From the NCBI RefSeq assembly GCF_016808335.1, contig NC_053142.1, forward strand, positions 51,703,992 to 51,767,991: a stretch of 64,000 nucleotides of DNA, written 5' to 3'. How positions within the stretch are numbered: position 1 is the stretch's first letter; each line of letters opens with the position of its first letter. The notes under the pieces were generated by a model. It did no database searches. It saw only the letters and a list, made by a program, of their open reading frames with translations, and had not been told where the DNA came from. This stretch comes from Panicum virgatum. Its lineage: Eukaryota > Streptophyta > Magnoliopsida > Poales > Poaceae. Position numbers and translations under genes: made by a program. This document shows positions 36,183 through 47,171 of this stretch, in pieces.

Positions 36183-38555
36183 ACCCGGCATTCGGCCTGG
36201 TCCATGCCGCCGCCCACCATGCTTCTCCTGAGCATGAGCTGCATGCTGTAAGGTATCCCACCAGACCAACCCACTAGCTAGCGCTACCCACGCCACCTGC
36301 CGATCGCTTGGCGAGTTGATGCACTGCATGCTCAGATCCAGCACAAGCAGATTGCGGGATGGGTTGTGCATCGAGTGGTTAGCCTAGCTAGCTAGTTGTG
36401 GCTTTGGCTTGGCAAATGCCGCTGCTGCCATGCAGTGCTCATGTAGTCGGTGTTTGCTCCTTCCATTCGGGCCACCTACGGAGGGAGACGCCAACGCAAC
36501 GAAATGATCAATATGAATCCCAACAGAGTTGCTGTTATCCCTTCTAATCAATACAGAAGAATTCCAAAAGAGATTTAGATAAACAGACATGCATGACTAT
36601 CATACATCAACTCTTCCGACATACTAGCCACAGATCATCACAAAACTTAAAAAAGTTCTCATGTGCACACACACTAATAACTAGCTATTCCTACCATGGT
36701 ATCAACTAACCAAATCATCACCCAAACTAAAAATGTTCACATGTGCAGATCCAACACACATCAAACTGGTACTACATGTAAACCTCTTGGTGAACACTAC
36801 TAAACTGAAAAAGCATCAAATCGATTTAGGATAACCGTGCATAGTAGCGTGTTGGCAGAAGTCTCTCCCAACAGCCAGAAGCTGCACAAACCCATCTAGT
36901 TCTCCCCTGCAGGCAGCACAGGGTAATTACCGCCTGGATGGGCCGGCGCGACCGCTGGCGCAGCGCCCATGCCTCCGGGAGTGGCGACAGGGACTGGGTC
37001 GGCGGCGGCGAGGGGCAGTACTGGCAATGGATCCACTATGGCGGCTTCAAGCACACCCTTGATGCTCTTGGCTGCCGGGGTGAGTTCCACCACACCATTC
37101 TTGGCCCAGAACGAGCCGCAGCCTGGGGAGTGGCTATAAGGACGCCCTTGATACTCTTGGCCACCATGGCGAGTTCCATGACATCCTTTTTGGGGCGTTA
37201 AGCCAGAACAGGGGGCACACAAATCTAGACGACATTTTCTGTAACTTGCTCTAGAAATATTTAATGCATCACATACAAAAAGATGTTAAACCCTTACGAG
37301 AACAAACCCAAACTTTCTAAAACAAATTAAAACAGATGTAGACGAATCATAGATCTAACACAAAACACGAGTACATAGAAATCGCAAAACGCCTACTCTA
37401 TAGGGCACTGGTGTAATAAGTTGACCGTCGAGTATGAAAAACTCAGTGTAAATATATACAAATAGCATGTTGACCCACACAACTAATATGGTTAGATTGG
37501 TTATTTTTTCCTTCTCAAATTTATCTATTCATTACTATGATTCTATGTCCTCTTTGTGAACATACTAAAAAGAAAAATATAGAAGTAAAGTGGTAGTTCA
37601 ACTTTGTACTCCTGCAAGATGTGATAAAATGTAGAGCAGAAATCAGAAATTAGAGAGAAGTAGTGAGAGTTTAGAGTGAATGATTTCTCATGACCCCTTG
37701 GTCATTTCTTATATAGAAGGAGGGAGTAGTGAGCAAAAAACTCAAAAGCCCCTTTTGGTACAATATTTTCAAATGAATCCTTGGACTGCTACATGTGTCA
37801 TCATTTGCTAAATTTAGTTAATTATGCATTAGATTTTATATGAGTTATTTGTTTAGGATTTTTATAATATTTGTTTGGTTGGCCTTTTTTGTTACTAGAA
37901 ACTTAGATATTTATTTATATCTATTTGACACGTAGTATTTTTTGGCTAATTTGATTTCTAAGTTATATGAAAAACCAAGTTGCTAATATTAATTCCATTG
38001 TTTGCTTGCGCTTACTATGAATCTTTAATTCTATACTTAGTTCAGAATTTTTAGTTCATCTACTATTTTTGTGATTTTATAAAAATGTTATAATATGAAA
38101 TTATTTGAAAAAAGTGTAAGGGATATGCTCTCGGTTGACACCATGTTTTTTATTTCTAAATTTTTGTAATTATTTTGAGTTGCAAACTCATACAATGGTG
38201 GGAAGTAGTCTTATACTCTTAAATTTTAGCCTATGATATGATTGTTTCGTGAGGCAACCACCTCTTTCTCTCACCTTACTCTCTCTTCATATCACCAAAA
38301 ATTCTATGTAGTATTGCATGAGACGACCTACGAGACCGCTGACATGTAGCAATGTATCTGCTCTTAGAATTTTATTGAATTGACGTGCCCTGCCTTACCT
38401 ACCAGCTGCTCATACAAACAAATCAAATACCTATTGGCGATTTGCAAAGAGTACCAACCTGATTCTATGAGTCCTTTTGCAACTCCTCATGTAGTCCTTA
38501 GTAGGCATGGCCACATGGGCTCTCATCGTTCGTCCACCACTGAGCAGTTTTCTGT
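36183..38555. other. Intergenic region without a supported gene
   Basis: Mostly AT-rich. Around 36640-36740 two related segments repeat the theme 'atcatcac..aa' then 'catgtgca'. A GC-rich patch at 36896-37222 has an open minus frame of 108 codons, Pro/Ala-rich, with a duplicated 'AKSIKGVL' block in different frames. It may be a decayed gene piece, but I recognise no family. The rest shows nothing definite. Confidence 0.4.
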
Positions 38556-38830
38556 GGTTTTTTTATTTTTATTTTTTTTCATTTTTTACAAAAATATATT
38601 TCTATTTTCGAAATTTATAAGAATATACCCCGGCCGCCCAGCTACCGGGCGGCCGGCACCTGGTCGCCCCGCTGCCGGGTGACAGGAGCTTATCTGTAAA
38701 AATTTTCGTAAAAAAATTGCGTTCCGGTCCCTGAAGGACCGGCCGCCCGGCAGCGGGGTGGCCGGCCCCTCAGGCCGCCCGGCAGCTGGGCGGCCGGTCC
38801 AGGCTAGCTGGTTCTTCAATATTTTCAGAG
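38556..38830. repeat. Fragment of a foldback element with four GC-rich palindromic boxes
   Basis: An AT-rich arm ('caaaaatatatttctatttt') leads into four boxes of the type GGCCGCCC-n-GGGCGGCC (near 38629, 38665, 38738, 38774), each able to form a hairpin. The arm matches the arm of the complete foldback element at 39877-40097, but the second arm is missing here. Confidence 0.6.
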
Positions 38831-38981
38831 GACGGAAAGAGCTCGTGTTTCATCTGCCTGCTGGTCTGATCGTGACAGTGAGGAACAGAGGTGGTGGCGG
38901 CTTGAGAGGAGGCACATGGGTGGGAGCACGCGACCCGTCGCTGTCGGGAGAGCAGCGGTGGTGCGTTGTCCAAAAAAAGTG

Positions 38982-39823
38982 GGGTCCATGTATTTTTTTA
39001 GAAAAAAAAATAATTTATCTTCACCATACGATCTCTGTTTTTTGAAACCGATTGTACCATTGCATTCTGTGTGATGAGGGGAACAAAACTAGATCCCACT
39101 TGCATATATTTTGATGACGTTTTTCACTTGTTCCAAGTTGCTATATACTGTTACATAAGTTGCCAAAATTTCTATACATAACTTGCTACACTTGTAAAGT
39201 AAGAGTTGCAACAAAAAATAGTATTTTTTTGTGTAAGTTGTCAAGAAAAAAGAAATTTACCATCAAATCATACTTTGTTATGCACAGGAGTTGTCACAAA
39301 AGACCAGAAAAAGTGTCATGCACACGAGTTGCCAAAAAAATCTTATACTAAGTTGCCACACTTGTAATATAGAAGTTGACAGAAAACAGGAGGTGTCTTA
39401 CACATAAGTTGTCATACATATAACACATAAGTTACCACAAACACAGAAGGGGGTCGTAAACATAAGTTGCTACACATATAACATATAATTTGCCACACAA
39501 TACAGAAGGATGTCCTACATATAAGTTGTCACATGAGTTGTTGGTGGACAATCTGCTTTTATGACAAACTCGTATAAATGAAATGATATTTTTTATGGCA
39601 ACTTGTATAGTATAAGTGTGACAATCTATGTATGCAACATTGTGCAACTTATGTTATATTATATAGTAATTTGATACTGTTACAAAATGTCGTTGAAACA
39701 TATGTAAGTGGGATCTAGTTTTGTTCGGCTCGTCGAGTAGAACACTGTGGTGCAATCGGTTCTCAAAACGGAGCTCATATAAGTGAGATAAAATATTTTT
39801 TAAAGAGAAAAAGAGATGGACCA
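38982..39823. mobile_element. Long-TIR non-autonomous element with 'aagttgc' repeats (about 840 bp)
   Basis: The outer 130-150 bases are imperfect inverted copies: left GGTCCATGTATTTTTT and 'acaaaactagatcccactt', right their inverses ending 'atggacc'. The interior is AT-rich with more than ten copies of 'aagttgcc/aagttgtc'. A target duplication was not found, so class and exact ends are open. Confidence 0.6.
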
Positions 39824-39876
39824 CGGCAGCCCAATTTCATTCGACGAGGGACCGCAGCAGGCCGCACCGCGCAGGT

Positions 39877-40097
39877 CGCGCGTTTTTTTTTCACTTTTAT
39901 ATTTTTCAAAATCATTTTTTACAGAAATATATTTTCGGTTTCACAATTTACAGGTTTGTACCCCTACCGCCAGGCAGGGGGCAGCAGGGGGCCTGCCGCC
40001 CCGCAGATGGGCGGCAGGTATATGTAATTAAAATTGTGAAACCGAAAATATATTTCTATAAAAAACGATTTTGAAAAATATAAAAATAAAAAAACGC
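39877..40097. mobile_element. Short foldback MITE with GC-rich loop (221 bp)
   Basis: Arms of about 55 bases (39895-39950 and 40030-40086) are almost perfect inverted copies. The loop is GC-rich with CCTGCCGCC/GGCGGCAGG boxes. Flanks show CGCAGGT at 39870-39876 and 40098-40104, a likely remnant of a 9-bp duplication (7 of 9). Confidence 0.75.
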
Positions 40098-40236
40098 CGC
40101 AGGTTACGCCCTCCGCGTGAGAGCGACAGGTCGTCAGATACCTTTTTCCAATTACATTAATACTCCTGCTATCTGCTAAATGGGCCCAGGATCGAATGCG
40201 TGCTGCCGGAAGCACTTTCGCGACGTCATCACGCGC

Positions 40237-41188
40237 GCGGGTTTTTTATTTTTATATTAAAAAACAAAATTTCAAAAATATATGTCGAATAGGGAAATTT
40301 TCAAAAATGGGTTCCTGTCGCCCATCTAGGGGGCGACATGACCTAAATGTAAAAAAAATTACATTTAGGTCCTGGCGCCTAGGGCGCATTAAATAGTGAA
40401 CTTGTAAAATCGATATAAAATTATAGAAAAATCGAAAAAATACATACTCAACTGTTCTGGATTCTATGGAATAATATTTACAACTTTTGTTACATAAAGT
40501 TTTCATTTGATCAATGTATATAAATCAAGAAAAATAGTTCTTGTACCTAAAAAAATCTAAAATAATTCATTTGGTCTAGTTGTGTTTATCTAAAATTTAC
40601 CAAACTTTTTTTATATCTCTTAGGAAATAAAATAATGGTACTATAAAAGTTATGGCTTTTAATACTCAGTATAGCAGCATGGATAAATAACCCATTTAAA
40701 CTAGATATATTGCAAGATCTAATTTAAAAACTCATACTAGAAATGTTTTCTGGGCCTACCAATTTTGTAAAAGCATATGCTCACCATATATAACACTCTG
40801 GCCAAAAATGACATGCATCCAAAGGATGGATTTTGAGATTTAAATAAAAGTGTGTTAAACTGGTATTTAAAATAGAGCAAGATACATTGATCAAATGAAA
40901 AACTTTATGTAACAAAAGTTGTAGATATTGTTTCATAGAATCCATAACAGTTGAGTTTGTATTTTTCTGATTTTTCTATAATTTTATATCAATTTTACAA
41001 ATTTACTGTTTAATGCGCCCTGGGCGCCAAGACCTAAATGTAAATTTTTTTTACATTTAGGTCCGACAGGCGACAGGCACCCTGTCGCCCATTAGGGGGG
41101 CGACAGGCACCCATTTTTGAAAAATTTCATATTCGACATATATTTTTGAAATTTTGTTTTTTGTTAAATATAAAAATGAAAAAAGCGC
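40237..41188. mobile_element. Mutator-like long-TIR element (952 bp)
   Basis: Left and right arms of roughly 300 bases are inverted copies at an estimated 85-90 percent, including 'ttacataaagtttt' and the palindromic boxes 'cctgtcgccc..gggggcgaca' and 'gacctaaatgt..acatttaggtc'. Direct repeats CATCACGCGC flank it (40227-40236 and 41189-41198), a 10-bp target duplication as in Mutator-like elements. No protein is encoded. Confidence 0.8.
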
Positions 41189-41432
41189 CATCACGCGCAG
41201 CAGCGCGCGCGACCCCAATTTTCCGGGCTGTCTCGCAGCCTGGACCAAAAGGTCAGAAAATAGTGTCCGACTAGGCTTCTTGGAAGGGCTTGAGGAGCGT
41301 GGTTGTGCGGGCCTAATCAATTTTGCCGGTTCTGTTGGGTTATTGGCCCAAACACTAGTAGGTTCTTGAGAGGCCGCCTGAATCCGATATGCACTGCATC
41401 CATCCATGTTGGGTTGCATCCAAAACTCGGGC

Positions 41433-41533
41433 ACCAGATAAACCGAAAAACATCGATAATAAGCAAACAAACTGCGGCAAACGTGTTGGGTTGCATCCAA
41501 AACTGAAACCTAATTTAGCACGAATCGCAGCGA
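41433..41533 (+). repeat. Duplicated fragment of the HBS1 5' region
   Basis: About 95 bases are similar to 35037-35128 in the same orientation, sharing 'ccagataaacc', 'aagcaaacaaactgcggc' and 'actgaaacctaatt'-type words with scattered differences. It is a piece of the HBS1 leader region copied 6.4 kb away, or both derive from one unknown repeat. Confidence 0.65.
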
Positions 41534-42405
41534 TACTTGGACAAAAGTCCGGTTTACACCCTCACGGATGAAAAACCCGAGCTGTCGTCGTAACAAAAGC
41601 TGAAAAAAAAAGATACTACGTGCAGTCTGGTCAGCTGTCCCGATGTTCATGTGTCCCTTTCAAGCATGCTGCTCATCAAATACAAATTGCACGCGTTGCA
41701 AGCAAACACTAGTACCTCATGGATTCGTGCAAGGAGGAGGAGCCTCCATCTTTGGTTGACACGTCGTACCGTTGGTGCCAAAGAAGAAAGAAAAGGCTCA
41801 CCACCATCTCGATCGCCCAGTTGGCTTGGCCACCCGCATAGCGGAAAACTAGCTAAAGCATCTGCCACTAGCTAGTCGCTCTGCTTTGGCAAGCAAATTC
41901 TTCGCCCGGAAGTAAGGAAATTTACTAAAGCATGCAGCTAACAGCTGCACAGCAATAACATCCCAAGCAATCGATCATGAACGAATCTGGGGCCGCTGGG
42001 ACCGCCCGTCAACCAGCTAGAAAGATCGGAGTCGGAGGCGATCGAGGCAGGTGGTGTGGGTATCAGACGATCGAGCGGGCGCTAAGCTAACACGTCAACA
42101 TCAGAGCTAGTGCCGCATCGCATCGCCTCACCACACCTCACCTCCCCGCTAAGCTCAGCTTATCCGGCCGGCAGCTTTGTGCCTTTCTGCTATCATCGTC
42201 GCCCCCCCTTGCATTGGACCTAGCTAGCTAATCTCTCTTTAGTCTTTTGTGCCAACGACGGAGCGAGAGTCGGAGGGGAAAGCGAGAGCTCCCCGTGCTA
42301 CTAGCAGCTGCGGCATCATCGATCAGTCTCGCTCCTCCGTCAATCAAGCACAAAATAATCAAAATCCCCAGGCCGTGATCGGCATCGGCTCGCTCCGTCA
42401 GACCC
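41534..42405. other. Upstream region of the DUF1218 gene
   Basis: Unique-looking intergenic DNA with no supported gene. The promoter should lie in its right part. There are several 'gctagct' and 'ttaattaa' words, but no clear TATA box at a standard distance. Confidence 0.4.
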
Positions 42406-43870
42406 ATGGCGTCCATAATCATCATCGCCGTGGTGTTCGTCCTGGATGTCCTCGCCTTCGTCCTCGCCGTCGGCGCCGAACGCCGGCGGAGCTACGTACG
42501 TGAGATAGATATCGTCTATGCTGCTTGCTAATAGTAATAAATCCTCTTCTTTCTTCTGATTCGATCGTATCGACTCTTATCTCTGTGCGATTGCTAATTG
42601 CTATCGATGATGGAGCTAGACAGCCAGCCATGGAGGGGAACCAAGTAGTATTCGTTCGAAACCGCCGCTCAAATAAAGGTTGCTGTGCTGCAGGTGACCT
42701 ACGTGAACGTGGACACGTACGGGCGGGCCTACTGCGTGTACAGCTCCGACGCGTCCACGGCCTACGGCGTCAGCGCCCTGCTGCTGCTGCTCGCCGGCCA
42801 GACGGTCGCCATGGTCGCCACCCGCTGCTTCTGCTGCGGCCGCGCGCTCTCGCCGGGGCGCTGGCGGGCATGGTCCGGCATCTGCTTCGTCGTTTGCTGG
42901 TAATTAATTATTGCTAGCTGATTAATTAATTAATTTCCTGCCTAACCACAACAACCTTGCATTGGTGAATCAGCAAGCTTAAGCTAGGGAAACCTCGGCA
43001 GTATTATTGTTTTGTTTTGTCCGTCTCTCATTTGTCACGGTGTTACCTTACCTGTGCGATTACGCCCGGCCCCCCTGGGATTTGGGTTTTTGAAGTCGTA
43101 CACCCCGGTGCTGGCACCTAATCTCAGCTAGTTGCACAGCAAACAGCACAATTTGGCCCATTGACTTATGTGAGCTTGCAATCTGAATATACATAGTAGA
43201 TTAGTACCAGTACATGTGTAGTAGTATGTCTTGGTTGGCTGTATACCATGGGCAGATGGGCTCATCTGGCTGCTGGTTTATTTGCAAGTCGGTATCCGGA
43301 CAGTTCATCACCTGGCAGATTTATATGGTTGTGGTTGCCCTGTCCCTGCCCAACTCTTCTTAGCTACCACCAAATTCTTTTTGAATAAAGGAGAGAGATC
43401 AAATCGGCAAGAGTTAGTTTAGATAGGTATTCAAACTCGAGCCACTCTGGGAGAACATCTCTGCTAGGAAACACACTATGTTTGGCCAACAGCAACAAGA
43501 GTCAACAATAATACAGTACCAGTGCAGTTTAGTTTTATGCAGACTTGAAAACTATTACAAATACATTTCTCTGACAGTTGTGTGTGTGGATGATTAATTA
43601 TATTGGTGCAGCATCACGTTCGTGATCGCGGAGCTGTGCCTGCTGGCGGGGTCGGTCCGGAACGCGTACCACACCAAGTACATCCCGCGGCCGAGCGACA
43701 GCCCGCCTTCGTGCGCGATGCTCCGCAAGGGCGTCTTCGCCGCCGGCGCCGCCTTCACCTTCCTCACCGCGCTCTTCACCGAGCTGCACTACCTCTTCTA
43801 CGCCAGGTCGCGCGCCGCCGCCGCCGTGCCGCCGCCCATCGTCGGCGGCATCGGCATGACCCGCATGTGA
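42406..43870 (+). CDS. DUF1218 family membrane protein, 3 exons, 184 aa
   Basis: Exons 42406-42495, 42694-42899 and 43612-43870 join in phase (555 bases). The protein has four hydrophobic helices: residues 2-22 (MASIIIIAVVFVLDVLAF...), 51-73 (SALLLLLAGQTVAMVATRC), 88-110 (ICFVVCCITFVIAELCLLAG) and about 138-160 (GVFAAGAAFTFLTALFTELH). The first helix probably doubles as a signal anchor. Cysteine placement (CFCCG after helix 2, CC in helix 3) and the 'RNAYHTKY' loop are typical of plant DUF1218 proteins. Arabidopsis members (VCC/DEAL1, DESIGUAL) sit in the endomembrane system and affect leaf bilateral symmetry and vein connection; the molecular activity is unknown. The last intron is 712 bases. 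It is flanked by transposons on both sides but shows no damage. Confidence 0.88.
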
Positions 43871-44972
43871 CTGCTGCCTGCGTGACCGAGTGGTGATTGA
43901 CACTGCTAGCTGCTGCTGCTTCTGTACATGATGCGTGTGATTGACCTGCAGCGTGTGGTAGTAGTGTGACGTGTTGCCCTGCCCCTTGGGCTGCCTGCGT
44001 GGTGTGCGTGTGTATCGGATTCAGGAACATTCATACGACCTGATGATGCATTGCCAGCTGAAATGCATTTTCCTGCGCAGTGCATACACATTCAGGAAGG
44101 ACTAATTAAACTCTGTTGCTGTGCCTGGTAACTACCCGACAGTCAAGATAACCTTTGGCTAATCACGATCTGCACGGAATAATGGAAATCATGCGTGTCC
44201 GTACGGGCCCGTGAACCATCAGGCTGGAGCTGCTCCGCGCTGGTCCTGCTCCCGGCGAGCAGAGGAGCTTTGTTTATGCTCGCTGCACTTGGCAGGACAC
44301 GACTCCGTGGATCCGGTTCGGGTGCCGGGGGACCGAGGCGTGGTCGGCGGCACCGGTCGTCGACGTCGCCGAGTAAAGATCTCCTCGGCTGTCCCTGCAC
44401 CGCCGGGCCGCATCTCCGGCTGTTCCTGTGCGGTCCGGCAAGGCCGCTGCTCCTAACTACTGCAGCAATGGCGCCAGGCGGTGCTGCCTCGCCGTCGTCT
44501 CTGCTAGCTGCAGGCCTGCAGGAGTATTCTAGTGGAGTGCTAGTAGGCCGGTGCACTACTACCCTGCTACTGTACTAGCGTAGCATGCGCGCGTGTCTGC
44601 CGGCGGCGGTTGCGGCCTGATTGGGGGAGCATAGCATGCCTAATTCCTCCCGTGTCTGCTCTGCTCGATTGCACGGACGGACAATCCATCGGTCGGGGAT
44701 AATCTTGTCTCGCTGTATCGTCCTCGATGTCTCGATGCTGATTGTGCTAGCTTTGGTGGTCCTTGGTCGGCGTCGCCCCGTCACGTCGTGGCTGGTCTTC
44801 TTGACTCTCGACACTCCAGGGATGATGGATCTGATCTCGGTCGTGATGCGTGGTCAAGGGCAAGCTAGGCCTAGTGACATGTCGATCTGGTTCAGACAAG
44901 CTAGCTAGCGGCCAGATTCGTCCTCGATCGCCATGGACCGACGTGGCCAGAACAACGAAAAGATAGGTGGCT
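43871..44972. other. DUF1218 3' region and intergenic DNA
   Basis: The 3' UTR is followed by moderately GC-rich DNA with chance open frames on both strands (for example 44195-44578). No domain was recognised. Confidence 0.45.
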
Positions 44973-44981
44973 CATCTGCCC

Positions 44982-47162
44982 CCCGCCTTTTTTGCTTTTT
45001 TTTTGCCCTTCGCGAGAAAAAATTCATAAATAGATCCCGGCGAAACCATTCTTGTTTCTGGACCCTAGGAGTAGGCGCCACAGCCCCTGGCACGCCGAGG
45101 TTTCACGTCTCGCCGCCGTGGCCCATGGCGCTGAGGTGCACGCTCAATTCCACGTCTGCGCCAGCTTGGCGGTCGACGTGGCCGAGATCGGCGCCCTAGA
45201 TCTTGGCGCCGACCTCGGCGCCATGATCCCTGGCGCCGAGGTCCACTATACTGGGGCCGCCATTTCTTTCTTCTGTCTCTCTCTTCTCTCTCTCGCCTCG
45301 CTCCCCTTCTGCGCTGCCAAAGCCGCCACCCGCCCTCGCCGTCCACCGTGCCTGCCCCGCCGAGGCTCGCGCGCGGCGCGGCAGCCCAGCCTGGTCCTGG
45401 GTGGGCGGGGCGCCCACCCCAGCTCGTCTTGGCTAGCAGCGTCCCCCCCCCGCCCGCGGGACGCCTTCCTGCGCGGCCCGCCGCCGCGTGGGGGCCGGCC
45501 ACGGCAGAGGCCCGCCTCTACTCACCGGCGTGGTGCCCGTCCGCAGGGCGGTGGAGGACCGCCTCTGCTCGGCGGCGTGGGGGCCGGCCGCAGCGTTCCC
45601 GGCGTCCTGCGCCACGTCCTGCCCCGGGCTCTGCAAACCGGCTGCCGTCTATTGAAGGTGAGAAATTTTTCCATCAATTCAAATATGCTAGTTTAGCTTA
45701 GAAGTGAAAAATTGGTTAGTAATTAATTAGCAAAACTATATATAGAAATTTAGTTTGTTCTTGGTTTCATAATTTAGTTAGAGATTTAGCAATTTCGGTA
45801 GCGAATTAGCTAGCAATGTAGAAATTTAGTTGGTTCTTTTGTATTGAATTCAATTAGTACTTTTCCATGAATTTGAGATAATTTTAGGTGGGATGGAGCT
45901 AGCAATGTAATTCAGTTAGTACATTTGTATAGTGAAGTAGCTAGCATTGTAGAAATTAGAAATTTAGAAATTAATTTTGCAAGTCTGCATAACTTGAACA
46001 ATTTCATTTATCTACATTGCACATGTAATTACTCTCGTGTTGTGCACACAAATAGATGAACAATGTAGTCACTGTTTATCATAGAGGAAGTATCGAGGAA
46101 GATGATTTTGGAAATATTAGATTTGTTGGAACGCAAAGGCTCCCTTTGTTGTTTGTTCAACGACTGTTGTTTGATGAGATGCTTGCAAGGGCTTGTGATC
46201 ATATTTATTGCAATTCAAATGAGGGTGAACTCAAAGTTGAAGGGGTACTTTACTATGGTAAATCGGACTTAACATAGCATAGACGGCTGCTCCCAATAGC
46301 ATGCCAGGATGATTGGGAGAATTACGTAAATGGTGACATGAAAAATGAAATTCCATTAATTGATTTGGTTGTGCGCAAGTTGTCAAGTGATTCAAGCACT
46401 CGTATGCATTCTCCCCCCGGGATTCATTGGCATTCACCTCCTGACCCCACAATAGTAAACTGTCCGGGAAATGTGCAAGATACGGTTGCATGAACTTGCA
46501 TGCCGAAGTCATATCCTAAAATCTCTGATTGCATGAGCTTGCACAACGAACCGTAGAAGCACATTGGCACATCAATTCCTTCGGGTATGGTTGTTTTACG
46601 CTTGCTCCATGGAATGAAAGTTGATCCTGAGGAACACATTGGTGCTATTGGTGCTATAGTGTGGTGTGCCAAATGACTAACAATGATTTCAATAATGCAC
46701 CTATTGTATACTAAATCCATGCGTAAAAATTTAGGAGGGGATAGAGGATACCTTGCTCTTGCAAATCTGTGGTTCCAATCGGAGTTTTCAAGGTCCAATT
46801 TCTCGATTGAGATGGTTCGGCGAGTGGGAGTTGAGAAAATAACCGAGAAGATGGTGAAAGTGGATGGAAGTTCGAGGAAAAAAGGTGGGGGTTGTATAAG
46901 TATTCTACCTCGGCGCCGAGCTCAGCGCCAGCGTCCTTGGCGCCGAGGTCGGCGCCCAGATCCATGGCGCCGAGGTCGGCCACGTCAGCTACCATGACAG
47001 CACAAAGGTGGAATTGGTGTGCCCATCTCGGCACCATGGCCCACGGCGCCGAGACGTTGAGGCTGTGGCGCCGACCTCAGAGTCCAGAAACAGAAATCAT
47101 TTCGTCAGGAGTCTATTTATGAAATGTTTTCGCGCGAAGGAAAAAAAAAGCAAAACAGGCGG
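44982..47162 (+). mobile_element. Mutator-like element (MULE) with long TIRs and a mudrA remnant (2181 bp)
   Basis: Arms at about 44982-45260 and 46885-47162 are inverted copies, sharing 'cgcgagaaaa..ttcataaatag', 'gtttctggac' and repeated GGCGCC boxes. The 9-bp direct repeat CATCTGCCC flanks the element (44973-44981 and 47163-47171). The interior starts with a CT-rich, GC-rich leader (45260-45660), then AT-rich DNA and a broken transposase N-terminus. The catalytic DDE part is absent, so the element cannot move alone. Confidence 0.85.
46056..46492 (+). pseudogene. mudrA-like transposase N-terminal fragment
   Basis: The frame opens MNNVVTVYHRGSIEEDDF and runs to a TAG at 46275. Read through, it continues with 'RRLLPIACQDDWENYVNGDM' and 'IPLIDLVVRK', the conserved start of plant MuDR-type transposases (substrate-binding N-terminal region). 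It stops again at a TGA near 46490. Nothing of the catalytic core follows before the right TIR. It sits in the middle of the MULE at 44982-47162, in the orientation expected for mudrA. Confidence 0.7.
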
Positions 47163-47171
47163 CATCTGCCC

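Noticed and set aside
36896..37222. 108-codon Pro/Ala-rich minus frame
   Set aside because: It contains an internal duplication in shifted frames and no known domain; kept only as a note in the intergenic entry.
38556..41198. CRISPR-like regular palindromes
   Set aside because: The boxes are irregularly spaced, lie in transposon arms and the DNA is plant nuclear; not a CRISPR array.
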